Positions 35,354 to 46,202 of a DNA stretch of 64,000 nucleotides are shown here, in pieces. The stretch's first letter is position 1, and the number at the start of each line of letters is the position of its first letter. The stretch spans positions 16,584 through 80,583 of the forward strand of contig FJUW01000016.1 of assembly GCA_900074885.1 (NCBI GenBank), in the 5' to 3' direction. This DNA is from Rhynchosporium graminicola (lineage: Eukaryota; Ascomycota; Leotiomycetes; Helotiales; Ploettnerulaceae). Under the pieces are notes generated by a model, which worked only from the letters and a program-made list of their open reading frames with translations, made no database searches and had not been told where the DNA came from. The position numbers were made by a program, and so were the translations under genes.

Positions 35354-38201
35354 TTCTATGATACCATGTGTGACGGTTGCATATTTGGCGTTGGGTGGTA
35401 CATGGCTTGTGCCACTTATTGGATGGGACTTTGATTCTTTCATAAGTAATGATTATGGCAATATACTTTTTGGCATGACTGTGCACTTCTCTGCTTTTGT
35501 ATATCCAGGTTTCTCGCCTCCATGACCTGTATTGATGTTGAAAAAGCTTATACTAGTGGTCCCCAACGAGATTAGTCAAGATTCGTGATCAATGAGACAC
35601 CTCTATTCCGGATCTCCACTATATTTCCTGCAATTTTCGATGATTTTCGGCAGACTTTAGGACGAAGGTTGGTACCGTCACATGTCCTAAACGGATCTCA
35701 CGACTTTTAGATCGTATCCAATTAACGTTCTGTGATAATATAATGAGACATTGCTCGAAAGGCACTGTATCTCACACTCTCACTACACCAGAGACGAAAA
35801 TGCTTCATCTCGTAGCGAAGACGTAATGTGTCTTTTTTTTGTTATCTGTCGGGAGTCGTGGGATTTAGAAAGAAGGATTTCTTGTCATGGAGATAGCTGG
35901 CCCATAACATGGAAGGGAACAAGGGAAAGACAATGGCCCAGGAAGTAAATGCTGTTGTTGATATTCATGATGTTTATGCGCATTCGATTTGGGATATATC
36001 GTGAGAATCGGAGGAGTTGTGCATACGTATCTATGCAGATCTATGTCATCACAGCTCCCCATACTACCGGAAGGACATGCTGCATCAATCAGTGAGGGTT
36101 TGACGATAGCTCACAAGACTAGGCGCTGGTCACATCTTACCAGACTCTCTGCCATGCCACGTTAGCACAAATCTAACTTCAACTCATGAAGACCTCACCT
36201 TCGAAACCCTCCTCAGCCCAGCAAAATCCCAGCCCTACGCTAAAAAAAAGCTCGCAGTCCGCCCCTTCATCCCACAGACTAAGCGAGCGAAAAAAAAAAC
36301 ACACAAACGAACTTCCCTGCTATCTATAGCGAAATAAGCACTCCTGGTCGTGAAAAAAATTGGGTGGCAACCGGTTTTCTCGCATCTTAAGAACCGTGGT
36401 CTGAATTCGCCATCCAGGACACGGTACCTTAAGAGCCGAGTTTTTTGCGTTTTTGAGCTCTGATTTGTGGGATTTATGATGTTCATGTTTTTGAGTTTTT
36501 TAGAGGGTAGGAGATTGAGTGGGTTGTGTGGGTGGATGTTTTTGGCCTTTTTGGGGGTGGGTTTGGGGTTGTTGATTGTTTTGGTGGGGAGGGGTTAAGC
36601 GAGAGGAATAAATGAATAAATAAATAAAGGGGGTCAGGAAATGGACTGTCGGCATAACAGCTTTTGAATATTAAGGATTATGAATTGATGGTTGTGGATA
36701 TGACTTCATATAAGTTGATCTGTGTCTCTGCATTATCGTGGTACGGGATAAAAGCATTGCCATCAATAAGTCGTGCGAAGCCCGGTTCAGGATTTGGTCA
36801 CGGGATATCGGGATTCATGGAGAAATTCTCTTGGATTTCGAGGTGCACCATAGTATGGCTGGCGCTGCATCTTGATCGATGGAATCAAGCTAGCTTTGAG
36901 ATTCAAGCTTTCTCAGTCTTTAGAGTCCTGAAATACGACTTCGAGAATGACAAGCACTCTGTAAAGATAGTGAGCCTTGAGTAGTCTCCGTACGATGGTA
37001 ATTTCAGACCAAGGTAGTTCGACAAAATATATCAGAAGTCGAACTATCTATCACGAGGACCACATCTGAGCGTGGGTGCTCACATTTAGTTTTACAGACG
37101 ACTAGGACGCGAGGAAATCATGTATGGACGAATATATGTTCATAGCAGGATCTATTTACGCAAAAAACTTTGATGATGGTCTTTTAACTTGAAAACGAGG
37201 ATACGAGGATGTAGAAACGGGAAGTCGAGGAGTTCACAAGGATGCATAAAGCTATCCAGGATGGATCTTGTGCTGAGTAGAAAAAAGGGCACGGAAAGTT
37301 CAATTTGACATGCTAATTCAGGCTAACGAATATGAATGTGTCGAGACTAATGTGACGAGCCTTCTGATGACCAGAGGTTGCGAAGTGAAATCTGTGGGCA
37401 GGTTGTAGGAGGACAGGAGGCAGGTGACTTCATGTTGCAACTTTGTTCAAATGCCACGAAATAACGACAGAACATTTTTTGAAATACTTTTGCGGGTAAG
37501 CCCCTAGATTTCACTGTCTAGGGGTTTCGCCGTCGAGTAATCTTATCTTTAAGCCACTTAACAATTTGATGACTTTGTTTACCTGAGAAATAATCTTACC
37601 AAATGACTGCCGAGTCTACTACTACCACTACTAGTCATTTAAGTCGCTCCGCCAGAGACGAATTTGTCTAGCCCCGGAAGCTTCACTGGTAGCCAGAAGC
37701 CGGTGAGCGGAAGAATGAACAACAATAATAATCAATAATCAACAACAGCTAACGGCAATTACAACAGGGGGGGAAATGAGAAAGACGTTGTTGCCAAGGA
37801 CCGTTACTTCGAAGTAAATCACAACTCCAGATGGTTGAGTACTGATTCCTGGAATCTTAGGACTCGAGGCTCCAAAGCAAACCGAGGTACCTGAAAAACT
37901 TGATGTACGTAGGTAGGCAGGTAGGTAGGTACCTTTGTACCTCGACGAGTCAGCATGCCAAGAGTGGAGTAAGTCTGGTGGCAACATATCAGTAACCCCT
38001 GAGACATGTCAAAGCAGTGAATCTCGCTGTAGAGTTGTTCTTTTTCTAGAACTTCTGAAATCCAACGGACGGAATAGCTGATGTCAGTGCACGTTAGATT
38101 CTGTGGCAGATGTCTCCGTGTTTCAGGAGAAGACTGAGCCCGTGTTAAGGATGTTCGGATGACCATTGAATGCATGCTAGGTTTGGCGAGCACACGAGCA
38201 A
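35354..38201. other. Intergenic, no gene seen
   Basis: 2.8 kb. Poly-A/T-rich stretches lie at 36241-36300 and G/T-rich sequence at 36480-36600. A perfect hairpin lies at 37501-37524. A (GGTA)-type run lies at about 37910-37934. The open frame of 106 codons at 36664 has no recognisable protein features and I do not call it. Confidence 0.5.
37501..37524. other. Perfect 8-bp inverted repeat (CCCCTAGA...TCTAGGGG)
   Basis: Arms 37501-37508 and 37517-37524 with an 8-base loop. It could form a hairpin in RNA or DNA. It is not next to any gene end I can identify. Confidence 0.5.
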
Positions 38202-38209
38202 TAAATAAA
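38202..38209. repeat. 8-bp target-site duplication, left (TAAATAAA)
   Basis: Matches 39241-39248 exactly, immediately outside the inverted repeats. Confidence 0.85.
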
Positions 38210-38257
38210 GGCCACAGCTAAATCGACATACGTGAATAGCTAAATCGACATACGCTA
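38210..38257 (+). repeat. Left terminal inverted repeat
   Basis: Begins GGCCACAGCTAAATCG and ends ATACGCTA; pairs with 39193-39240. Confidence 0.92.
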
Positions 38258-38602
38258 ACTAGGCGAGCTGAATATGAAGAGTGCATTTATTACTACTAAG
38301 ATTTATATATATAACTATATATACTATATAATAGCTACCCCTCTCTATGCTAAATTATCAAAATCATCTTTAAACTCCGTATCCTAGGTATATACCTCTA
38401 CCCCTCTAATTATATCTTTCTTAATCAAAGCTTCACTAGCTATAGTAGTATCTTCTATACTATCTACGTGATAGATTAATAATATACTATATATATACCC
38501 TCTCTCCTTCCGTGTACCGGGTTCATAGCTATCTTAATGCCCGCCCTCAAGCCTCTGTATAGCTATTACAGTCGATAATACGCTGTTTTATACTACAGGA
38601 GG

Positions 38603-38803
38603 CTACTTAAGTGATACAGGGGCAGAGCTAGAGGGGATTTCAAATAACGAGGGGTCCCGGCGTGTATTTGAAGGTACTACCCTACCTCTAAGAGTACCCT
38701 TCGGAGCACCCTTCGGTCTGCCTTTACCTCTAACCTTCAAAGGATTTAATAGAGGAAGAGGAGCTAGGGGAGCTGAATTCACTGATTCAGGCCTATCGTA
38801 GTA
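38603..38803 (-). pseudogene. Protein remnant inside the inverted-repeat element (transposase tail?)
   Basis: An open stretch of 66 codons with no start reads as a basic, Gly/Pro-rich tail: VRGKGRPKGAPKG, then TRRDPSLFEIPSSSAP and a stop. GRPKG-type AT-hook-like basic strings followed by a TRRDPS..FE motif recur at the ends of fungal mobile-element proteins as I recall them, so I take this as the C-terminus of the lost transposase. The upstream part is absent or decayed. Confidence 0.5.
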
Positions 38804-39192
38804 CTAGTAGTGATAAATATCGCTCAGAAGGACACTGCTACTTTACTGCCGCTTCCAGAGTATATAGTAGCATAGTAGTCTAAAGGCCTGCTATATAGTA
38901 CATATATAGCTATTCGGTAGGGGCCCTCTAGAGGGAAGTTTGCTAGCTTCTTATACGATTTTCTGGAGAGCCCGGGTATGAACATATAGAAGAATTGCAG
39001 CCAGAATAGTAGTAGAGTATATAGGTAGTGGCAGTAGAACGACTCCGAATAACCTCAATTATAATTCATAGCCTTAGGGGTAATCAGGAAATTATAAATA
39101 TTATCGTCCTGCATAAATAGCCCTTGCCCTCTAGTACAAATTTATATAGGAGGGCGTGTCCCCTAGATGCACACGCTAAGTTACTAGAATTT

Positions 39193-39240
39193 TAGCGTAT
39201 ATCGATTTAGCTATTCACGTATGTCGATTTAGCTGTGGCC
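39193..39240 (-). repeat. Right terminal inverted repeat
   Basis: Reverse complement of 38210-38257 with one mismatch. Confidence 0.92.
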
Positions 39241-39248
39241 TAAATAAA
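39241..39248. repeat. 8-bp target-site duplication, right (TAAATAAA)
   Basis: Matches 38202-38209. Confidence 0.85.
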
Positions 39249-39450
39249 TGGCCGAACCAAATAATCAGCTTTACTCAAGTAAGTGCCAGGGCTTTCGAGG
39301 CATGTACATATTCGTAAAGCTGCAAACTGCTGCAAGGTAATATAGACTGTAAGATAGAGAGAAGAATACAACATCTTCTGCACAGAAGGACCGAAGTGCA
39401 GAGACGATGAGGTCGAATTCCTCGTGAAGAGCGGGAGTGAGTTGTACAGT

Positions 39451-39475
39451 ACCTACCTACCTACCTACCTACCTA
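39451..39475 (+). repeat. (ACCT)n microsatellite
   Basis: About six copies of ACCT, in the upstream region of the F-box gene, flanked by near-inverted ACAGTACCT and AGGCACTGT. Confidence 0.8.
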
Positions 39476-39910
39476 GGCACTGTACTGTAATTCGATTAAA
39501 GCGGCACAGCTTTTGGTTGAGCAGTGCTGAGGCGGCGAGTGGTGGCAGGAAAGAGGATTGGCAGCGGAGGCAAGGCAGGAGAAGCACTGGCACTGGGCAC
39601 TGGCACTGGCACTGAGGACGGGAGGCTGTCAGGTCTGCATTTCACTTCGCTCACTTCGCTCACATCACTCCCCATTCTCTCTTCAACCAACCTCAGCAAC
39701 ACAACCAACTTTCCGACAGTTCAAGCCAGGAAATCGATCACTTTGCTGATCACTTTAAGCTTTGCTTTCAACGCCTTCCACGACACTCTCGTCCTCGAGT
39801 TCCTCCACGAAAAGGCGCCTTGCTTCAACATCCGGCAGTGTTCGGTCAACCCACCATATTTCGCCCCCACAACGACTTACGGAACTGCAAATTGTCAACG
39901 TAACTTGAAG

Positions 39911-39934
39911 ATGGTGTCTTCGAACCTGATCTAA
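39911..39934 (+). promoter_or_regulatory. Possible upstream ORF in the F-box gene leader
   Basis: ATG GTG TCT TCG AAC CTG ATC TAA, seven codons, lies 157 bp upstream of the chosen start of the F-box gene. If the transcript begins upstream of it, it could lower translation of the main frame. Inferred from sequence only. Confidence 0.4.
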
Positions 39935-40091
39935 GACATCGGCGGCAGTGAATAGCCAGAATTTATCTACGCGTTCGTGGTCTCGGTTCGACGCGTCCGC
40001 GGCACGAAAGGCGAGGGGCAATCTACAAACTCGTCATTCAGAATATACTTCAAAGGACCACAGCTACGGCAGGCACGACCCGATCTCAGAC

Positions 40092-43000
40092 ATGAATCCT
40101 CCAATACGTCCAAGTAGCAACCGGCGTGGTGTTTCTCGGCAGAATAGCACTATGACCACGCAACAAAACTTCATATCAGAAGGATCTCCGAGTCCCTTAC
40201 CCTCGAATTCACAGTACCCGCAGAGACCTGCAGATGGCCAACAACCTCGGCGACGAAACCAGACAGTCTCAGTAGGATGGGTAGAAGGAGATGATATAAA
40301 CCATCGGTCTTCCAGACTGCAGATAGAGCTGGCAGAGTGTGTGGAGACCAAGACCGTCACAACAACTACAACAACAAAACGTTCATATCCTCCTCTGCTT
40401 GTGCAACAGCAACCACTTGAGCAACTCAATGCTAAGGAATATCCTCTTGCCATGAAACCTCCACCTGCAGAGCTCATGAAATTCTCGTATGAAATCGAAG
40501 GAGGTTTGGCCGTGGATGAGCATGATGAAATACAGGAGGTCAGTTCTAACCCAATATCTCTAAATATCAACCAGATGCTAAATGATAGCTGTAGGACCCA
40601 GAAATGCCCAGTTGTTCACATATCAACTCTATGAACGAGCTGCAAGAATATCCTCATGGCAGACCTTTCACGAAATCTCCAGTGCATCAAGAAGAGCATC
40701 AGTGTGCGACCCAATGTGCCAAGACGCTTGGTCAGGAATTGTCTTCTGCTTTGGCCAAGAGAAATACAAGTCGTCTTCGAGAAAACTCTCCGAGTTCTCC
40801 ATCACATATCGGCAGACGGAAACCCTACAAGCATACTACTCAGAAACCCGAGAGTCAAGAGCCTCGCCCCAGTATTGCAGGACGTCGTCGGTACCATGGT
40901 CTGGGTGTGCAATTATCTCAGGGAGTTGCATTTCCTGCGACCCCTGATATGTCCGAACACGATGTCTCCATAGATCGAAGCCAGTCCTCGTTTTTCGAGA
41001 GCGCCTTCACGCCACAGTCTGGACTAAGTCAAATCGATTCTTTCGATGATGTTCATCAGAATCCAGCTGAGGCATTGGAAGATGGGCCGTTCGAAAGTAC
41101 AGTTGCTACACCTCCTGTCGCCGAGTCGGACTTGGAGCTTTCAGTTGAAGCAAGCTCAACCAATGCCCATGGATCTGCCCAACGACCAACCTTAAATACA
41201 GCGGCAGCTCAAAATGCAAGTCTCCCAAGCCCGGGTTTATCTCCCACCTTTGCCTCAGCAGAATTACATCAAACACAATTTCCTGGAAGTCACACAAGCG
41301 AAGCTGGCGAGCTTGCTGCCAGTTCTGATACGCAATCTGGGGACTGTGTAGAGGCCGACGAAACTGAAATATCAGACTTGTCAAATGCTCAAGCTCTCTC
41401 CCTCTTTCGTTCTGAAGCTGGTGAGCTATCTCAACTCGAAGACATACGCACCACGTCGATCATGGATGCCCAATCAATGCTCCACACCTTCGATGCCATG
41501 CCATCCGACATGCAAACTTTAATGATGTATCAATTGCTCCGGCGATGTTCTAGAAAGACCTTGCATGTGATTGCTAATGTTGTCAATCCTGCTCTGAAAT
41601 GCGATTTCTTAGATCAACTTCCTATGGAGTTGAGTCTTCATATTCTCGGTTTCTTAAACCATAGAGATCTTTGTAGAGCAGCTCAAGTTTCGAAACGCTG
41701 GAGAGACTTGATCGATACAAACGAAACTGGATGGAAAGAATTGTTCGATTTGGATGGATTTGTCATACCTGTTGGAGAGCTCGACAAAGCTATTCATCAA
41801 GGTTGGGGATGGCAAGATCCAGTTGGTCCCGATGGATTTGAGCAGGACTTGAGTGTGGATTCCTCACCAGCTGGTGAGCTTTCCATCGCTACTTTCAGCA
41901 AGACCGAAGCCCCGTGTCTTCCTCGAAAGGGACGTTCTGCTACAAAGAGAAAGCGGACTGCGGGGGGGTCAGCTCTTGATCGATCAAAACGCAGAGCTAT
42001 AGCCCATGAATTTGCCGATAAGGCAGAAGGCATGCTCTCTAAATACCCCTTTTCAGTCAAATTTCACAAATCGGAGGGTCCAATTAGTGCTGCCAGTGCT
42101 GCTGCGTTAGCAGTGCCAGATCCAGAGTTGAGCCTTCCTGGAATCCGGAAATTGCATCTCTTCAAGTCGCTCTACCGTCGTCACTACATGCTCCACAACA
42201 GCTGGATGGATGGCAAGGTGGCACCGCACCACTTTGCCTTCCCAGCCCATCCAGCGCATGTCATAACTTGCCTTCAGTTCGATGACGACAAGATATTGAC
42301 TGGCTCTGATGACACCCTTATCCATGTCTACGATACTAAGACCGGTGTCTTGCGTAAGAAGCTAGCTGGTCACGAAGGAGGGGTTTGGGCATTACAATAC
42401 GAAGGGAATGTTCTAGTTTCTGGGTCTACTGACAGATCTGTCAGAGTATGGGACATTGAGAAGGGGCTATGCACCCAGGTTTTTCATGGGCACACTTCCA
42501 CAGTCCGTTGCCTTCAAATTCTCATGCCAGAGATGATTGGAAAGGCAAGCAATGGCAAGCTTTTAATGGTCCCCGAAAAGCCCCTCATCATCACAGGTTC
42601 CCGAGACTCCCAGCTTAGGGTATGGCGCCTTCCAGAGCAAGGAGCAAAGCGATTTATCCAAAATGGTCCTCCAGCAAATGATGCTGATTGCCCATACTTC
42701 GTCCGAACCTTGACTGGCCACCTTCATTCTGTCCGCGCTATCGCTGCTCGTCAAGACACCCTAGTCAGTGGCAGCTACGACCACACTGTCCGGGTGTGGA
42801 AGATTTCTACCGGAGAGACGGTCCACCGTTTGCAAGGTCATACCACGAAGGTCTACAGTGTCGTTCTGGACCACAAGAGAAATCGTTGCATCAGCGGATC
42901 TATGGACACCTTTGTCAAGATCTGGAGTCTCGATACTGGTGCTTGTCTCTTTACACTTGAAGGTCACTCATCTCTCGTTGGATTGCTAGATCTTCGAGAC

Positions 43001-43456
43001 GAGTTATTAGTATCTGCCGCAGCCGACTCGACCCTCAGAATTTGGGATCCCGAGACAGGAAATTGCAAGAGCTCACTAAGCGCTCATACCGGTGCTATCA
43101 CATGCTTCCAGCACGATGGACAAAAAGTGATTTCCGGATCCGATAGGACCCTTAAGCTGTGGAATATCAAGAGCGGCGAGGTTGTTAAGGACCTTTTGAC
43201 CGACCTGAGCGGGGTTTGGCAAGTCAAGTTCGACGAGAGAAGATGTGTGGCTGCAGTCCAGCGTGACAATTTAACATATGTTGAGGTCAGTTCAATCTTT
43301 GTCCTTTCATTGATATCACTATTGACCTTTTCAATCTAGGTTCTTGATTTTGGTGCTTCTCGGGATGGTATTCCAGCTTCCCAGCGTGGCGCTCGGAGAC
43401 TTCTCCCGAATAGTGAAGATCTTAGCTCTGTTGGGGAAGATGATGCGCGATTCTAA
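40092..43456 (+). CDS. cdc4: Cdc4/Fbw7-type F-box and WD40-repeat protein, SCF ubiquitin-ligase substrate receptor
   Basis: Such proteins bind Skp1 through the F-box and bring phosphorylated targets to the SCF ligase through the WD40 propeller. Model join(40092..40538, 40595..43285, 43340..43456), 1,084 residues, introns of 56 and 54 bp, in frame. Seen: KTVTTTTTTKRSYPPLL and NAKEYPLAMKPPP in the first exon, the usual N-terminal signature of filamentous-fungal members; the F-box at about residues 486-532 (LDQLPMELSLHILGFLNHRDL, then VSKRWRDL); eight WD40 blades from about 704 to 1040 (LVSGSYDHTVRVW, CISGSMDTFVKIW and others), the number known for Cdc4. The last exon adds FGASRDGIP...DDARF. Start chosen as the first in-frame ATG; the frame is open further upstream only from a GTG. 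The first acceptor (40594) and the residues 150 to about 300 are the least certain part. Near relatives are Pop1 and SconB-type proteins; eight blades and the extended N-terminus favour Cdc4. Confidence 0.88.
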
Positions 43457-45285
43457 TAGAGAAACGCATGACGCCAACTGAAATGACAAGGGACAGGCAC
43501 AACGACTTCGGCGTTGGTCATGAGCGACTTTTATTTCGTAATGGCGTATTGAAACTATACATTGGAGGGTATTATATATTTTGCACGAACGCATAGCGAT
43601 AGGCGGGATCTTGATTTTTTTCACGGGCCGGGTATTTTTCATGTATACATCTGGTGTTGGGAGCTGGATTGGTCCGAGTCTACGAGAACGGACGGACGAT
43701 TATTGCGTTATGACATTGCTGACGGCTTGGCTGTTGATACACGGCTGAGGTACTATAGCTTGCTTGGCTCATCTGGCTGACATGAATACTGTTTGCCGAG
43801 TTATGTGTAGATGTCTTCATAGATATCCAACGCAAGAAGAGCATTCAATAAGCCTACTTTCCTGTTTTGTTTTGTTTTGTTGACATCTAAGCGAGCCTCG
43901 CTTAACTTTGAATCCTTCTCTCGCCACTTTTCAACTTGACCACAAGCATTCCGACCCCTGTTTTCCGTTACCAGTCTCTTCATCCTCATTTACCACCCTC
44001 TCAGTGCGCAGCGAGAGAAAGCTCCTACAAATGACGCCGGTCACCAGTCTCTACAAACAACCAAGCTATACAGCCCAATCATGCCGGCTGTGAAGCTGGC
44101 TGTCAGCACCTCCGGCTATCGTGGGCCGTCCATCATCTCACATTTCACCATTCCCTTTGTCTTGGAATATACGTAATGCAATACTGTAATTTCCATGGCG
44201 TGTTTCGGGTTTGCTGTTTCCGGTTTGTGATGGTCCAGAGTGGTTGGAAGTGATTAAAGGAAGTGATTGAAGGCTTTCCTTGAATGTGGCGGCTGACAAT
44301 CTTTCGGCGGGGTGAGATCGATGACTTGAAACTCCATGATCGTTCTCGTCGTTTGTCGTGCTGTGTATTCTTTATTAGAAACTGTATATGTCTTGCACAG
44401 TAGCGATCTAGGATTCCCGGCATTGATTGATGCATAAATTTTCCACGGCCTCTCTAAAACATCGGAAAAAGTGTGCTTCATATATTTTCTCTTCGACCTC
44501 TTCTTCGGAAAACTCGGAAAAGGGAGACTGGCCTGTCATCGTTAGATAAAGCGTACGTCCGGAGCGTGAATAAGTCTTGTTACCGTCGGAGACGCGCGCT
44601 AAATTCTATCGGGAATTGAAAAGCGTAGTTCGCGGCAAGCGGTCGGCTTAGAGCCCGCAAGGGACAAGTCCTCGCAAATCGACGGTCCCGAGACACAGCT
44701 GTGCATTGGCACGAAAGTATTAAGAACTGACGTCGCAGTGGAGAACGTCTGCGGTATGTAGAAGCTGCAGACCCTTTCCTTCGGCTGCTTCTCTCGCCCT
44801 ACATTATCGTTCTGATTCCATGACAGAATCATTGTTGGTGGAGGGAAAATAATGTGAGTTACCTTCCGACAAACATTCCACCATGAGAGAACATTCCTGG
44901 GGATTCTGTTCCAATCGATGTTTTTGACAAGCTGGCTAGCCGCGCGTGCCCGTTTTCTTGTATAAGTCTTTTTCGACTCTCAACTCTCGACTCTTGACTT
45001 CATTAATCCTCTGAGCCCGGAGCTTTACTACATTAAGCAGATATACAACGTAGTTTCCGGGTTTAAACCCTGTTACTGAAAGGTTTCTGAAGAATCACTG
45101 CAGTCTCTACAACGGAAATTGAATGTCTCTGAATAATGCTCATCATGAATTGAGCTTTCCATCTTATGAAATAAATAAACATTAAGAAATTGGGGTGTCA
45201 CATATTCAACCAGACCACATGCGTTCCCACTCCACCGGTATTTAACAGCAACTGCAATCCAACCAACACCATCCAGCGGAAGAGC
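43457..45285. other. Intergenic between convergent genes, no gene seen
   Basis: 1.8 kb between the ends of the F-box gene and the minus-strand membrane gene. A TTTTG-type run lies near 43864-43880. Short frames lack recognisable features. Confidence 0.5.
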
Positions 45286-46202
45286 TTACGTGCCTGGATA
45301 CGGCTGCGAAGGGGTCGAAGCACGGGCTGGAGCTGTCATTGGTATCGGGGCCTCATCTGCTGCGTCATTCGAATCCTCCTTTGCGTTTTCCATTCGGTAC
45401 GCTGCCGCCTTGGGGCCGTGGATGTCGTTGTGCTGTATTGATTTCCACATGATGTAGGTACTGCTTCAATTTGAGCATGTTTCTTCTCAATCTGTGTACT
45501 TGCGACTCACCTCGCAAACGATGCTACAACCCCCGGCCACAGCAGGACCACGGAGCCGACATTATATGAGTAGTGCCGGTATACCCGGTCCGGTTTTGGA
45601 TTGGATTGAAACCAGACTGCAGCTTCTTCTGGAGACACTCCTGAAATGTGCGCGCTATGAGTAGCGACAATGACCTGCCTTAAATCAGTATTTTGTATTT
45701 TGAGGTCTGGGAAGTAGACCGACAGTCAACGCCAATGCATCCGCCAAAGCCATGATTGACACCACCACCGAAGATATCTTCCACGCCCATTTCACCGAAA
45801 GGCTTTCACGTCGCTCCGGCCAGAACAAGTCGAAGAAGAACCCAGAACCAAAAATCGTAGCAACCGCAATACCAACGAAGATGTTGTACGAGAATATTCC
45901 AACAATGTCGTTATTGTGAATACGGGCTCGACCTCCACTACGACGGGAAATGCCATCTTGTTGATCGACGTAATCTGACGTAGGTACCTGTTAGCAAAGT
46001 ATGGCTTACGGGGAGGCGCATTATCGAAAGTACCTGATAGCGAAGCTGTGCCTACTGACTCCGAACACACACACAAAATCATGGCGATTTGATAGACGAT
46101 CATCTTCGTTTTTTGCAGGTGGTAAATGGGAGAGAACATGTGGGATCCCTTGAACTTTCGCCATTGAATCTCGCGCAAATCCAACCCCCAGATGATAGCC
46201 AT
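45286..46202 (-). CDS. Conserved fungal multi-spanning membrane protein
   Basis: Function unknown. Model complement(join(45286..45460, 45511..45674, 45724..45974, 46034..46202)), 252 residues; introns of 50, 49 and 59 bp, and all phases fit. The start MAIIWGLDLREIQWRKFKG is the usual opening of a protein type common in filamentous fungi. Hydrophobic segments are seen at about residues 36-56 (MIVYQIAMILCVCSESVGTA), about 83-106 (DIVGIFSYNIFVGIAVATIFGSGFFF), about 120-142 (KISSVVVSIMALADALALTVIVA) and about 178-195 (SVVLLWPGVVASF), suggesting four spans. The FFFDLFWPERRES string lies between the second and third. The C-terminus is polar and Pro/Ser-rich. Read without splicing, the strand also shows a misleading 187-codon frame extending to 46355 that runs through the first intron. 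Confidence 0.85.

Larger units (their letters stand above)
38210..39240. mobile_element. Terminal-inverted-repeat DNA transposon, non-autonomous
   Basis: 1,031 bp with 48-bp inverted repeats (38210-38257 and 39193-39240) differing at one base, and an 8-bp duplication TAAATAAA outside. Each inverted repeat contains the 17-bp string AGCTAAATCGACATACG twice, spaced 22 bp apart (one base changed in the right end), which may be a transposase-binding repeat. An 8-bp duplication suits hAT elements; long inverted repeats suit Mutator-like elements, which usually make 9 bp. The ends do not fit a Tc1/mariner TA target. The inside is AT-rich, with a 201-bp open coding remnant on the minus strand. Too short to encode a whole transposase, so it would depend on another copy. 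Confidence 0.9.

Noticed and set aside
38210..39240. Tc1/mariner (Fot/pogo-type) element
   Set aside because: The target duplication is 8 bp, not TA, and the ends do not match that class.
39948..40091. Upstream extension of the F-box gene to 39948
   Set aside because: The frame there begins with GTG, which is not a normal start in fungi; the first in-frame ATG is at 40092.
40582..40973. Two overlapping plus-strand frames of 121 and 105 codons
   Set aside because: They are other frames of the long second exon of the F-box gene and have no recognisable protein.
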